NCBI GenBank assembly: GCA_022821085.1
Contig: JAJEEG010000006.1
Coordinates: 625,330 to 689,329, forward strand
Source of the DNA: Candidatus Latescibacterota bacterium
Lineage (GTDB): Bacteria; JAAXHH01
DNA length: 64,000 nucleotides
Reading direction: 5' to 3'
Position 1 is the first letter of the stretch; each line of letters begins with the position of its first letter. The position numbers were made by a program, and so were the translations under genes. Below the pieces are notes generated by a model. That model was not told the DNA's origin. It ran no database searches and saw only the letters and a program-made list of their open reading frames with translations. Shown here one piece after another: positions 15,695-25,444 of this stretch.

Positions 15695-18600
15695 TCAACG
15701 CGAGTCCCCCGTAAACGTCCACGTCCGCCAACCCTGCAGCATCGGGAAATAGAGACCCAGGCTGACTGGCCCCGATTCCAACGACTGTAAAACGCCTGCG
15801 TAGCCTTCCAGCTGGCTCCTGTACCGCTGCTGTTCGTTATCCAGGAAACCCTCGAGATCCCCGCCGGTATGGGCGCTGGTCTTGTAATCGATGATCCAGC
15901 GCGTTCCTTCGAACACGAACGTCCGGTCCACGACGTATTGTCGGGGCCGGCTGTCGAGAACCGTGGTAAGGGCAAGCTCTCTTTCGTCCTGCGGGTGGCG
16001 GGACAGGATCCAGCGTCCTCTTTCGTCGGCGACCGTGTTCGCCAGGGCGGACAACGCTCTTGAAACCGCCTCGTCCAGCTTTTCGCCGGCCAGTCCTTCC
16101 TGCCGGAGCGCCGTGCGAAGCGTATCCTCGCTGAATCCCAGGCGATCCGGCGCGTACATGCGCTGCAGCATCTGGTGCACGACGATACCCACCCGCCGCT
16201 GAAGTTCGGTTACCCACTCGAAGGTGGGATGTCCCGACTCGTCACTATCGGGATCCGACGGATCGTAGAGCGGTTTGAAGTCGATGTCTTCGGGCGGTGG
16301 CGCGGGCGTCCAGCCTGTGACCAGGCGGCGGAGCGGCACGCCCCGGGGCTTCGCCGCGGCCGCGTCGCGTTCCGGGTCTTTCCCTTCGTAGTCCTTCAGT
16401 GCTTCCATGAACTCCGGCTCCACGGCGTGCCAGATCCTTGCCAGCAGCGTCCGAGAAGCCGGCGGCTTCAGGGATTCGTTCTCCGGATCGGACAGGGCGT
16501 GCCCGAGCAGATGCAGGCATTTCCGGGCCCTGGTGGCAGCCACGTAGAGCAGCCGGGTCCTCTCGTTTTCGCGCTTTTGCGATACAATGCGCGCCAGGTA
16601 GGCGTAGAGCGGGTCCTTTTCGCCGCCGGTGGGGCGAATTGGCGCCAGCAGAAGCCGGGACCGGCCGCCGCGGACGTATTCGTGCCACATGAGCAACCTC
16701 GGGTCCTCCGCTCGCGGAAGGCGGCCCAGGCCGGGCAGGATGACCGTGTCGAACTCCAGGCCCTTGGCCCGGTGAATGGTCAGCAGCTGCACGTCCCCCG
16801 CGGCTTCCATGTCGGAAGGCGCAAAAAGGCGCGCGACGTCATCGGCAAAGGCCTTCTCGTCCGGGATCCCCAGGCCGTCCTGAACCCGTTCCAGGAGATC
16901 GAGAAAAGCGGTGGCGTCTTCGCGTTCGGTCCGGGTTTCCAGGCAGGCCGGTCCGCCCAGCGCGGTCCAGACGCCTTCCACCAGCCGGCGGATGGGCAAC
17001 CTGGCGTGGAGGGCGAACGCATCGGCGAGTACGGGCATCATGCGGCCAATCCTGGATCGGCCGTCCGAAGACAGCCGCTCCCGCCGCTCACGGTCCCGCA
17101 GTAGGTCCCACACGGCGGACGAGGCGTCGCTCCCGGCCAGGGTCTCGAGGTCCGCCAGGGTGAGGCCGCACCACGGCGCGCGCAGTACGGCGAGCCAGGC
17201 CAGCCGGTCGCTGGGATGCAGGAGCGCCCGCGTGAGGGCCAGCAGGTCCCGCACCACCGGACGGTCCCCCAGGGCGTCGATCTCCACGGCGCGGAATCTG
17301 ATCCCGTTTCTTCTCAGGACGGAAACGATGCCGGCCAGATGACCGCGGGCCTGGACCAGTACGGCGATGTTCTCGTCCGGTCGTCGCGCCTGCGCCTCGG
17401 CGATAATCTCGACAACGCGTTCGGCTTCGGCCTCCTGGTCGCGGGCGAGGAAGGGATGGAAGCGGACGCAGCTGTCGGGATGGTCGGCCTTGAACGCCTC
17501 GGAGGGTTCGTAGGTCACCGCGCCGGACAGGATGTCCTCGCTAAGGGGGAATGCGTCGCGCAACACGCGGTTCACCCAGTCCACGACGCGTGGATGGGAG
17601 CGGAAATTCACCGAGAGCGCGAGGGGGACGGGGCGGATGGCGCCTATCCCGTGCTGCCGGGCCTGAAGAAAAAGCCCCACTTCCGCTTCGCGAAACCCGT
17701 AGATCGACTGCATGGGATCGCCCACCAGGAACAGCGTCCGGCCATCATCCGGGCGCCAGTCCCTGATCAGGCGGATGAGCAGGCCGTACTGGCTCTGGGA
17801 GGTGTCCTGGAACTCGTCGATGAGCAGGTGCATGATACGATCGTCCAGGCTCCGGGCCAGGTCGGTGGGCGCTTCGTCCGGACCCAGCGCGTCCCGCGCG
17901 CCGATGCCGATCTCCGTGAAGTCGACGCATCCCTCTTCCTGGAATACGAGCCTGAGCTGTTCCACCGCCACGGGCAGCAGGAGGAGCAGCGCGTTCAGAA
18001 CGTCCCACTGCCTTTCGTCGAAACGCGGAGCGGGCAGTGTACGCAATTCATGCAACGATTCGGCGGTTCCCGGGGGCAGGTCGATGCGGGCAAGTCGTTC
18101 CCCTGCGTCGCGTCCGGCGTCGGTCGGCGGGAATCCATGGTTGACGTTCAGGGCCTTGCGGCGGGTCCCCCGCCCGGTCAGGAACATCTCCGCGATGCCG
18201 ATCCAGCTGGGGAGAGACTCGGCATGCGATCCCGGAAATCCGGTCATCTCGTGACAAGCGCCGATCACACTCTCCCGGTCCCTCGCAACCAGATTCGATG
18301 CCGCGAAACGGGCGAGGGCGGCGGTTTCGACCCTGAAGTGCTCAGGGAATCCGTCACGGACCTCTTCCAGGGCGCTTTCGATGACCTCCCCAAGGGAGGA
18401 CTCCAGGTCGGCGCGCAGCGCTTCGGGATCGTGGAACGCTAAGGCATCGCCGGCCGCCTCGGCATCGCTCTCTGTGCCGGCATCGCCCATCGCACCGGCG
18501 TCGCTCGCCGCACCGGCATCGCCCTCTGTGGCGATCTGGCCCTCTGTGGCGGTCTGGCCCTCTGTGGCGGTCTGGCCCACTGTGGCGGGTCCGGCGATCG

Positions 18601-19264
18601 CCGGAGGTTCACGTAACGCACCGTGGTGACCACGATGAGCCACGTGGCGCATCCACTGGTCCCTGGTGCCCAGCATGACGCTCAGCAGTTGCTCGACTCT
18701 TCCGAAGTGATTGTCCAGGTGGGCAAGCAGGACGGCTACGGCTCCGGATACCTCCTGAGGCGCCCCTTCGGCATCCAGCATGGATACCGTCCGGCGGGCC
18801 GCGCGCGCGTACAGGTGTCCCGCGTCATCCACCGGCCGGAGCGCCGCGCCCATGCGGGAGACCCAGGGCATCCTGCGCACCAGCATGGCGCAGAGCGAGT
18901 CGATCGTCTGGATGCGCAGGCGTGCCGGATGCTCGGCCAACCGCCAGTCCAGCCGGTCGTTTTGGGCAACGGCTTCCCGCGCGAGCTGCCAGGTGTGGGC
19001 TTCGTGCGGCGTCGCGGGCCGTGGTCCGGAGGCGCCTGCCAGGGCCGCGACGATGCGATGGCGCATCTCCGCGGCCGCCTTGCGAGTAAAGGTAATGGCC
19101 ACGACGGCCTCTGGCCGGTCCACTCGTGCCAGCAGGGCCAGGAACCGCTGGATGAGCAGTTCGGTCTTGCCGGACCCCGCGGGCGCCTGGACGATGAACG
19201 ACCGGGCAGGGTCGAGCGCCTCGAGACGTTGCTTCTGGTCCGCTGCAGGTTCAACCACGGTCAT
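15695..19264 (-). CDS. addA: AddA-like UvrD-family helicase/nuclease
   Basis: DNA end-processing helicase with C-terminal PD-(D/E)xK nuclease. All UvrD motifs are present in order: APAGSGKTELL (Walker A), ITFTRKAAAEM, DEFQDTSQSQY (Walker B), GDPMQSIYGFREA, LSVNFRSHP, TIHRAKGLEFD and YVAATRARK; the nuclease motif IIDYKTS is near the end. About 1189 residues. A tandem 6-residue repeat interrupts the helicase domain. Start uncertain: ATG at 19264 abuts GGAGG, while GTG at 19258 has GGAGG at six bases. Either overlaps the end of the upstream addB-like gene, as in addBA operons of alphaproteobacteria. Confidence 0.9.
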   Translation of the reverse strand: MTVVEPAADQKQRLEALDPARSFIVQAPAGSGKTELLIQRFLALLARVDRPEAVVAITFTRKAAAEMRHRIVAALAGASGPRPATPHEAHTWQLAREAVAQNDRLDWRLAEHPARLRIQTIDSLCAMLVRRMPWVSRMGAALRPVDDAGHLYARAARRTVSMLDAEGAPQEVSGAVAVLLAHLDNHFGRVEQLLSVMLGTRDQWMRHVAHRGHHGALREPPAIAGPATVGQTATEGQTATEGQIATEGDAGAASDAGAMGDAGTESDAEAAGDALAFHDPEALRADLESSLGEVIESALEEVRDGFPEHFRVETAALARFAASNLVARDRESVIGACHEMTGFPGSHAESLPSWIGIAEMFLTGRGTRRKALNVNHGFPPTDAGRDAGERLARIDLPPGTAESLHELRTLPAPRFDERQWDVLNALLLLLPVAVEQLRLVFQEEGCVDFTEIGIGARDALGPDEAPTDLARSLDDRIMHLLIDEFQDTSQSQYGLLIRLIRDWRPDDGRTLFLVGDPMQSIYGFREAEVGLFLQARQHGIGAIRPVPLALSVNFRSHPRVVDWVNRVLRDAFPLSEDILSGAVTYEPSEAFKADHPDSCVRFHPFLARDQEAEAERVVEIIAEAQARRPDENIAVLVQARGHLAGIVSVLRRNGIRFRAVEIDALGDRPVVRDLLALTRALLHPSDRLAWLAVLRAPWCGLTLADLETLAGSDASSAVWDLLRDRERRERLSSDGRSRIGRMMPVLADAFALHARLPIRRLVEGVWTALGGPACLETRTEREDATAFLDLLERVQDGLGIPDEKAFADDVARLFAPSDMEAAGDVQLLTIHRAKGLEFDTVILPGLGRLPRAEDPRLLMWHEYVRGGRSRLLLAPIRPTGGEKDPLYAYLARIVSQKRENERTRLLYVAATRARKCLHLLGHALSDPENESLKPPASRTLLARIWHAVEPEFMEALKDYEGKDPERDAAAAKPRGVPLRRLVTGWTPAPPPEDIDFKPLYDPSDPDSDESGHPTFEWVTELQRRVGIVVHQMLQRMYAPDRLGFSEDTLRTALRQEGLAGEKLDEAVSRALSALANTVADERGRWILSRHPQDERELALTTVLDSRPRQYVVDRTFVFEGTRWIIDYKTSAHTGGDLEGFLDNEQQRYRSQLEGYAGVLQSLESGPVSLGLYFPMLQGWRTWTFTGDSR
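18459..18584 (-). repeat. 18-bp in-frame minisatellite inside addA
   Basis: Seven 18-bp units (18459, 18477, 18495, 18513, 18531, 18549, 18567). The last three are almost identical to GCGGTCTGGCCCTCTGTG; the others have diverged. On the minus strand they encode six-residue units (GQTATE, GQIATE, GDAGAA, SDAGAM, GDAGTE and so on), an acidic flexible insert in the helicase. Confidence 0.85.
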
Positions 19265-21914
19265 CCTCCGGTTGCTGCGCTTCCCGCGGTTCCTCCAGTT
19301 CCACCATCCCCTGGCTGATCCGGCACAGGGACGGCAGTTCGCAGTACCGGCAGGTCTTTGCGGGGTCCTTGGGATCCACGTGCGCCCGGCCCTCCCGGAA
19401 GTCGCGGCCGAGTTCATTCAGCACCGCCCGCCAGGCGTCTATGATCTGCGCGATCGGCAGCTGCCCTTCCGGTACCCGGACCCCCGGCGCGATATCCGGG
19501 GTTTCGGCCAGCCCCCTGAATCCCAGGTAACCCGTCCGCAGCCTGGCGAACAGGACGGCGGCCACATCGGCTTCCGTGGAAACGGCGTATATGGGCAACT
19601 GGGGTTCGTCCGGTCTCGCGCCCGCCCAGTCGGCGGGACCGCATTCCCCGGACTTGTAGTCCACGATGACCAGCTTGCCGTCCTCCAGGCGGTCCACCCG
19701 GTCCACCTGGATTTTCACCTCGACGCCGCCGACCTCCACCGACCGTCTCTCCTCCTGGTCGACCACCGTGAAGGGTTGCCGCTGCCGTTCCAGCCCCATC
19801 CAGTCTCTGATGATGCGCACTACCCTGGCCTGCTCGATTTCCGCAAGACGGGGATTGCGCCGGAACCGGCCGCCCAGGATCCTCCGAACCTCGGGTTCCA
19901 CGTGCCCGCGTATCAGATCCGTCAGCCCTTGTTCCGTCACCGCGAGCAGATGCCCGTGAGACTTCAGCCGTCCCCAGACCCTTTCGAGGACGCGGTGCAG
20001 GAGCCTTCCCCGGTCAAGCGCATTCAGGCCGGGTTCAGGCTCCTCGAGTGCCCTGGCACCCAGCCGAAGTTCGGCAAAGGCCTTGAACGGGCAGGCCGCC
20101 TGGAGCTTGAACAGGAAGGTCCCGCCCCTGAGCGCCGCGTCACCGCATGCCGGACCGTAGTGGTCGTCCATCACCTCCAGCGCGGAAGCGGTGGAGATCC
20201 CCTCCCCGTCGCCGGGTGAAGGCGGGATCCCCAGGACCGCGGCCGAGGTTTCGGGCAGCATGCCAACGAGCGGACTGACGGCCAGGTCCGCATCCTCTTC
20301 CCGCTCGGGATAGCTGACGACAACGGAAGGCGCGGACGAGAGAAGGCGTCCGGTAAGCAACCGGGTGAACTCGAGCTCCCGAATCGGCGACGACCCGGGC
20401 AGGTCGTACTGGCGCTGAAGGCGTACCGGAATGAACGGGTCAGGCACGGGATCCGCCGGCCAGGCGCCGTCGTGCAGGCCCATCAGCCAGAGCCGGTCGA
20501 AACGGAGGCCGGAGCTCTCGAAAACGCCCAGGATCTGGACGGGGGCCGGCGCGGATTCCGGTTGAAACTGCCTGGCCGTAGACAGGTTCCTCAGCACGTC
20601 CACCGCCTCGTGGAGCGGAATGAGCCCGAACACGTCGTCCAGATTGGCCAGATTGGAAAGCAACTCGCGCCATACTTCAAGGGTCTGGTATTCGATACTG
20701 TCGAGCGTGCGGTCTCCGGGCCAACCGATGTCGTGAAGGAAAGCGGAAAGGGCCGGCGCCCAGTCGCTGGGCAGCCGCGAAACCTGAAGCGTTTTGTACT
20801 TTTCCGACCAGGTTTCGAGGAGCGTCACGAGTCCGGGACACCCGCCGTTGCCCCTTCGTTGCCGGACCAGATCGATCACATCCGAAAGGGACACTTCCAG
20901 CGCTCCGACGGCACGCAGGTCCGCGTCCAGCAAGGCCCGGCCGGTCATTTCCTCCGCGGCCCCGGGCAGAAAGGGGGATCGCAGCACGCGGCCGGCGCGT
21001 TCGACGGCGAGATCCCCGGGGTCGGTTCCGAGAAACAGGAACGCCGTCTGGATAACGGGATGTTCATCGAGCGGCCGCCCGAGGGAAATGTTGAAACACC
21101 GTACCGGGTCGAGGTCCGGCCGCAATCGGTTGCGGGGGTGTAACACATCGCCGAATGCGCGCTCGATCTCGTCTCTGCGCTGGCTCAGTCCGGGCACGAC
21201 GATGCCGATCCGGAACGCCGGGTCGCGCCCGTCCGGACCGCTTTCCAGGCACCGGCGCGCCCATTCGGCGGCGGCGCGGATCTCCCGGCCGGCGTCGGCA
21301 AAGCCCACGCGTACGGCGTCTCCGGCTTCATCGGTATGCGCGCGCTCCCGGACCTTCACGCCGCGTCGAACGAGGGCGTCGATCAGGCGTTGCTGCACCG
21401 GCGAAAGCTCGAGGAATCCCGCGAATTCAGCCTCCCCGGGGACCCGTGCCGCGCCCCGGTCGATGAGGTCCGCGACAGACCCGGGCAACTCGGCGCTCGA
21501 GATCCAGCCGTTACGCCGGCAGCGTGCCTGGAACGCCCGGGCCCAGCCGAGGAAAGTCCGGGCGTCTTCGGACGCATTCCACGCCTCGGTATCGAGCGGT
21601 ATCGCCCAGCCGCACAGGCGCTCCCAGGATCGGCCGGCGGCCTCCGCCGTCGAGGGAACATCCAGCAGCGAGTTCCCGGCCATGGACCGGATGACGTCTT
21701 CCCAGATCAACCGCTCTTCGGCCGGCCGGAGCAGGCGGCCCGCCGTTGCCGGGTGATCAGAGAACAGCCCGTTCTTCCACATCTCCGCCAGCCATGCGGA
21801 CAGCGGCATGATCTGAGCGGTAGGCCATGAAGCCCGTCCTGCCGACTCCTGGAAATGATCATGATCGCGACGGAGTTCGCGTGCGAGGCGGGTGGTCGCG
21901 GTGATTACGGTCAT
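19251..21914 (-). CDS. addB: AddB-like PD-(D/E)xK nuclease / inactivated helicase
   Basis: 887 residues. The N-terminal two thirds are helicase-like but without an intact Walker A; LRFDRLWLMGLHDGAWP is the conserved middle segment. The C-terminal nuclease carries DRGRLLHRVLE and IVDYKSGE. An iron-sulfur cluster site is likely: one Cys in LQAACPFKAF and three in CRYCELPSLC, as in AddB. This matches the family usually named probable DNA repair protein, encoded next to AddA-like helicases. Together they would resect double-strand breaks. The ATG at 21914 has no strong ribosome-binding site. Confidence 0.85.
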   Translation of the reverse strand: MTVITATTRLARELRRDHDHFQESAGRASWPTAQIMPLSAWLAEMWKNGLFSDHPATAGRLLRPAEERLIWEDVIRSMAGNSLLDVPSTAEAAGRSWERLCGWAIPLDTEAWNASEDARTFLGWARAFQARCRRNGWISSAELPGSVADLIDRGAARVPGEAEFAGFLELSPVQQRLIDALVRRGVKVRERAHTDEAGDAVRVGFADAGREIRAAAEWARRCLESGPDGRDPAFRIGIVVPGLSQRRDEIERAFGDVLHPRNRLRPDLDPVRCFNISLGRPLDEHPVIQTAFLFLGTDPGDLAVERAGRVLRSPFLPGAAEEMTGRALLDADLRAVGALEVSLSDVIDLVRQRRGNGGCPGLVTLLETWSEKYKTLQVSRLPSDWAPALSAFLHDIGWPGDRTLDSIEYQTLEVWRELLSNLANLDDVFGLIPLHEAVDVLRNLSTARQFQPESAPAPVQILGVFESSGLRFDRLWLMGLHDGAWPADPVPDPFIPVRLQRQYDLPGSSPIRELEFTRLLTGRLLSSAPSVVVSYPEREEDADLAVSPLVGMLPETSAAVLGIPPSPGDGEGISTASALEVMDDHYGPACGDAALRGGTFLFKLQAACPFKAFAELRLGARALEEPEPGLNALDRGRLLHRVLERVWGRLKSHGHLLAVTEQGLTDLIRGHVEPEVRRILGGRFRRNPRLAEIEQARVVRIIRDWMGLERQRQPFTVVDQEERRSVEVGGVEVKIQVDRVDRLEDGKLVIVDYKSGECGPADWAGARPDEPQLPIYAVSTEADVAAVLFARLRTGYLGFRGLAETPDIAPGVRVPEGQLPIAQIIDAWRAVLNELGRDFREGRAHVDPKDPAKTCRYCELPSLCRISQGMVELEEPREAQQPEDDRG

Positions 21915-22277
21915 TACAACATTATCCGGGTGCGTTCGTAAGGCGATCGAGGCTCAAAATCGGACGGTTTCGACCCGCATCCGAAGCCTGGAGCAGAAAA
22001 TGTGGTGATATGCGCGATTTGTGGAAAGCAGTTTCTAGTTGAACGCCATACACCATATAATAAAATAAATCTAATTGTTATGTATTTTATGGCGTATTAT
22101 TCGTTTTTGTAAAATATTGCTTGACATAGCCTAAGTGTCACCGGCATAAGTAAATAGAAACCGATGCACATATGTTGCAGTTCGTTTTGCACCGTAGTGT
22201 GCATAGAAGCCGGGTTCTATATAGTAGACCGAAACCGGGTCGATGGCACATACTGTTGTCGCAGCGCGAGTGAGATT
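21915..22277. promoter_or_regulatory. AT-rich divergent control region (addB / marR)
   Basis: 363 bases without a credible gene, clearly AT-richer than its flanks. It holds the start of the leftward addB-like gene and a candidate rightward promoter: TTGACA at 22121-22126 and CATAAG at 22145-22150, 18 bases apart, which would give a leader of about 120 bases for marR. The palindrome CTATATAG (in TTCTATATAGTAGA near 22215) is a possible regulator site. Confidence 0.45.
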
Positions 22278-22748
22278 ATGAATAAACACCGAAGAGGGGA
22301 GTTAACGGACCGGTTCGTGTACGTAGTGGACCAGCTGAATCGTCTGATGTCCGGCGGGCACTGGGTCAGGCTGCGGGTACTGGATCTGAACGTCCATCAA
22401 GTCAACACGCTCCAGGTGTTACATCAAAACGGACCGCTGCGAATGAGCGAGATTGCCGATTACCTGGGCAGTACGCAGTCACACGCCACGAACGTCGTCA
22501 AAAAACTGGTCGACCGAAAGTACCTGAACAGGAAATCGGATCCGGAAGATCGAAGAGTCGTGATCTGCGAAATAACGGCCATGGGAAAGCTGATCGCGAA
22601 CCGGTACCTGGAACTCGTGACGCAACGCGCGACCAGCATATCCGAAGCGTGGGACGAGGCGAAAATGGAATCCGTCGTCGCTTCTTTGGAACTGTTCTGC
22701 AATGAGGAAGAGGCGTCCCGCCACAGGAGGGATTCCGACCCGGGCTGA
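22278..22748 (+). CDS. MarR-family transcriptional regulator
   Basis: 156 residues. The winged helix-turn-helix is plain: MSEIADYLGSTQSHATNVVKKLVDRKYL recognition region, then the wing SDPEDRRVVICEIT, then a C-terminal dimerisation helix. The ATG at 22278 follows GTGAGATT; open frame continues upstream to 22164 but is not MarR-like. It faces the aminotransferase gene (64-base gap, convergent). The ligand and targets are unknown; autoregulation from the AT-rich region upstream is likely. Confidence 0.88.
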   Translation: MNKHRRGELTDRFVYVVDQLNRLMSGGHWVRLRVLDLNVHQVNTLQVLHQNGPLRMSEIADYLGSTQSHATNVVKKLVDRKYLNRKSDPEDRRVVICEITAMGKLIANRYLELVTQRATSISEAWDEAKMESVVASLELFCNEEEASRHRRDSDPG

Positions 22749-22812
22749 ATCACGTGACGGTGAACAGGATTTCATACTTGAAAGATCTGTTCCGCCCAAA
22801 CCGTGCCAACTG

Positions 22813-23949
22813 CTAATCCACCTCGCCCGCCAGCGTCGTCACCGCTTCGACCAGCGTGTCCAACTCGGTGTCGCTGGTGTAGAACGCCACTGATATCCGC
22901 ACGCCCGTCGGTTCGTTGATGTAGGTGGCCCGCTGGGTGATCTGCCACCGGTTGCGGAGCGCCTCGGAGACGTCGGTGCCCTCCATGCCCTCGATGGCGA
23001 AAGCGACGATGCCGGTCCGGGTATCGGCACGGCGCGAACTGATGACCCGCACGCCGGGAATGGCGTCGAAGCGCGTGCGTAGCGATTCCGCTTTGCGCCC
23101 AGCCTCCTCCGCGATGGCCTGGGGGCCGCCGATGCCGTCCATGAAATCCAGACTGGCGCGGAGACCCTGGTAGAGCATGCTCGCCGGCGTTCCGGTCTCG
23201 TACTGCCGGGCCGTTCCATCCGGCGCGTGCGGCCGCCGCAGCGGCTTCAGTACCTGTTGCGCGTCTTTTCTGACATAGAGAAACCCGGTGCCCATCGGCG
23301 AGAGCATCCACTTGTAGCAATTGGTGGCGTAGAAATCGCAGCCCATGTCATGCAGATCCACCGGGAACTGTCCGACGGCCTGGCAGCCGTCCCACAGGGT
23401 GAGCACGCCGCGCTCCCGCGCCAGCGCGCAGATCTCCCGGGCGGGCAGACGGGTCCCGGTATCCGTGGTGACATGGCTGAAGCAGAACATCCGGGTTCGC
23501 GGGGTGATGGCCTGTTCCAGCCGGTTCAGGAAAACGTCCTTGTCCTGGTCGATCTCGACGACCTTGACGACGGCCCCCACCCGGTCCGCCAGGCCCTCTG
23601 CGGCCTGCAGGGGTACCGGGTGTTCTTCGTTGGTGATGATCACCTCGTCCCCCGGCTGCCAGCTTAACCCGCCGAGGACCATCCCGTAACCCTCGCCGGT
23701 GCTCATCGTCAACGCGATTTCCCCGGCGTCGGCGCCGAAGAAGTCTGCGATCCTGGCCGGCATCTCGGAAGCGGCCCGCTCCATCTCGGTGTACCAGTCG
23801 ATCGTACTCACGCTGCCGCTGAGCATCTGCTGGTAGCCATCGGCCATCGCCTTGTTCACACTGACCGGCGCCTGGCCGATACCTCCGGTATTCAGGTAGA
23901 CGCCGTACCGCAGCCCCGGCATCTGTTCTCGAATCTGTGCGATATCCAT
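22813..23949 (-). CDS. Class V PLP-dependent aminotransferase / cysteine desulfurase-like
   Basis: 378 residues. SHVTTDTGTRLP, WDGCQAVGQ (Asp187) and the probable Schiff-base Lys213 in NCYKWMLSPMGTGF are in the expected order for class V. Isopenicillin-N epimerase-like members have the same layout. The GTG/ATG choice: the ATG at 23949 follows GAGAGGAAAGCCC, so it is preferred to the one at 23964. It lies 32 bases after the dienelactone hydrolase stop, probably one transcript. Substrate unknown. Confidence 0.85.
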   Translation of the reverse strand: MDIAQIREQMPGLRYGVYLNTGGIGQAPVSVNKAMADGYQQMLSGSVSTIDWYTEMERAASEMPARIADFFGADAGEIALTMSTGEGYGMVLGGLSWQPGDEVIITNEEHPVPLQAAEGLADRVGAVVKVVEIDQDKDVFLNRLEQAITPRTRMFCFSHVTTDTGTRLPAREICALARERGVLTLWDGCQAVGQFPVDLHDMGCDFYATNCYKWMLSPMGTGFLYVRKDAQQVLKPLRRPHAPDGTARQYETGTPASMLYQGLRASLDFMDGIGGPQAIAEEAGRKAESLRTRFDAIPGVRVISSRRADTRTGIVAFAIEGMEGTDVSEALRNRWQITQRATYINEPTGVRISVAFYTSDTELDTLVEAVTTLAGEVD

Positions 23950-23981
23950 GGGCTTTCCTCTCATGGGTGTTCCTTTTCTCC

Positions 23982-24899
23982 CTAGTCTGCGAGGTGTCTA
24001 CGGAAGAAGCCCACGGTAAGGTTCCACGCCTGCGCCGCCGCCGTCTCGTTATACCGGGGCGTGGAGTTGTTGTGGAAACCGTGAAGCGTTCCCTCGAACA
24101 TGCGCATCTCGTAGTTCACGCCGTTCGCTTTAAGTGCTTCTTCGTACTCCGGCCACATGGCGTTGATGCGCCGGTCGGTTCCCGCGTAGATGATCATCAG
24201 GGCCGCCTCGATCTTCGGCACGTCCTCGGTCGCGGCCGTGGCGCCGTAGTACGGCACGCCGGCGTCCAGGTCGCTGCCGAGGGCGACCGCGAGGCGATTG
24301 GTCATCCCCCCGCCCCAGCAGAATCCCGTGGCGCCGAGCCGGCCGTTCGAAAGCGCATGCCCTTTGAGAAACCGCGCGCTGTTGATCATGTCCTGGTCCA
24401 GCTTATCCCGGTCGAGGCTTCGCTGCAACGTACGGCCGTCGTCATCGTTGCCGGGGTAGCCGCCGACCGGAGCCAGGCCGTCCGGGGCCAGGGCGAGGAA
24501 CCCGGCCACGGCCGCGCGCCGCGCCACGTCTTCGATGTAGGGGTTCAGCCCCCGGTTCTCGTGGAAGATTATGACGGCGGGAAAGGGCCCGTCACCGGTG
24601 GGTTGCACGAGGTATCCCCGCATGGTCCCGGACGTGCCGCCGGGCGAAGGGTACTCGACGTACGTCCCCTTGATCCGCCGGTCGGTGAAGGAAATCGTCT
24701 GGGCCTCGGCGTAGCGCGGCAGGAGCGCCTGCGCCATCGAGAGCGCGGAGACGCCGCCGATCGTGATCGCCGCGGCGCGGCTGAGAAACGTGCGCCTGTC
24801 GATATAGCCGTGGCAGTATTCGTCATACAGCTCGAAGACGCGCGGATCGATGTTTTCTTCGGTTGGCTTTTCTTCGGGTAGCTTTTCTTCGGGGGGCAT
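23982..24899 (-). CDS. Dienelactone hydrolase family protein, probably exported by Tat
   Basis: 305-residue alpha/beta hydrolase. Catalytic Cys194 in GFCWGGG, Asp242 in AGTDRRIN and His273 in LHGFHN, with Glu114 in HENRG, all match the DLH triad. Residues 35-60 (RRTFLSRAAA followed by a hydrophobic run and AEA) look like a twin-arginine signal, placed unusually far in, after an acidic EEKLPEEKP repeat. Such proteins hydrolyse dienelactones or other small esters. GGAGC precedes the ATG. Confidence 0.85.
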   Translation of the reverse strand: MPPEEKLPEEKPTEENIDPRVFELYDEYCHGYIDRRTFLSRAAAITIGGVSALSMAQALLPRYAEAQTISFTDRRIKGTYVEYPSPGGTSGTMRGYLVQPTGDGPFPAVIIFHENRGLNPYIEDVARRAAVAGFLALAPDGLAPVGGYPGNDDDGRTLQRSLDRDKLDQDMINSARFLKGHALSNGRLGATGFCWGGGMTNRLAVALGSDLDAGVPYYGATAATEDVPKIEAALMIIYAGTDRRINAMWPEYEEALKANGVNYEMRMFEGTLHGFHNNSTPRYNETAAAQAWNLTVGFFRRHLAD

Positions 24900-25111
24900 G
24901 GGTTACCGCTCCTTGGGGCTGGTGGATGCTGATTTGATCGTGCAGGCCGGGGTTAGTTTCAACGGTCGTGCTCCGTAAACGCAGACGAAGGGTTCGAGTG
25001 TTAGAACCGATGCCAGTTGATACACCTGGTTGTCGAAGAAACTGATCGTCAGAAGTTCCGGTTAAACAAATTCTAATTAGGCGTGAATGAATCCCGGCGT
25101 CAATCGGAAGT

Positions 25112-25138
25112 CCTGGCATGAATCAGATTCATTCCAGG
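25112..25138. promoter_or_regulatory. Palindromic operator candidate upstream of the toxin-antitoxin pair
   Basis: CCTGGCATGAATC-A-GATTCATTCCAGG: 12 of 13 positions pair around a single central base. Half-site-like copies AATGAATC (near 25085) and AATGAGTC (near 25148) flank it. It lies 28 bases before the toxin start, the classic place for autoregulation by a HigA-type antitoxin. Confidence 0.6.
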
Positions 25139-25165
25139 TAACCGGTGGAATGAGTCGAGGGAAGC

Positions 25166-25444
25166 ATGAGGTCTATGGACATTCTAGCAGCCCTTGATGT
25201 ACTCAAGCACGGCGCAGAGAAAAACACTCGAGCTGGCGGTACGAATCGCCGACTAAAACGAATAGGCGGAGTCTGGCGGATCGCTTTTACCTTCGACCTT
25301 GAACGTAAGGCCATAATTCTGGTCGCTGGCGGTAAATCGGGCATCGGAGAACGACGGTTCTACCAGCAGCTGATCGGGAAGGCGGATCACCGCTGCGATT
25401 CGCATCTTGATCGACTGAAGGCTGAGAGGAGGACACGAAGATGA
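25166..25444 (+). CDS. HigB/RelE-like (Gp49 family) toxin, apparently shortened
   Basis: 92 residues. The C-terminal two thirds (GVWRIAFTFDLERKAIILVAG, KRFY-like RRFYQQLIGKAD, HLDRLKAERR) match phage-derived Gp49-like HigB toxins, ribosome-dependent mRNA interferases. Typical members have 105-120 residues; here the N-terminal strand and the LGRP-TLKGS-NMKELR segment are missing or unrecognisable, replaced by EKNTRAGGTNRRLKR. It could be a divergent or inactive toxin. Its end overlaps the antitoxin start by four bases. Confidence 0.75.
   Translation: MRSMDILAALDVLKHGAEKNTRAGGTNRRLKRIGGVWRIAFTFDLERKAIILVAGGKSGIGERRFYQQLIGKADHRCDSHLDRLKAERRTRR

Noticed and set aside
23937..24881. 314-codon rightward frame opposite the dienelactone hydrolase
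   Set aside because: Antisense shadow; the hydrolase triad lies on the other strand.
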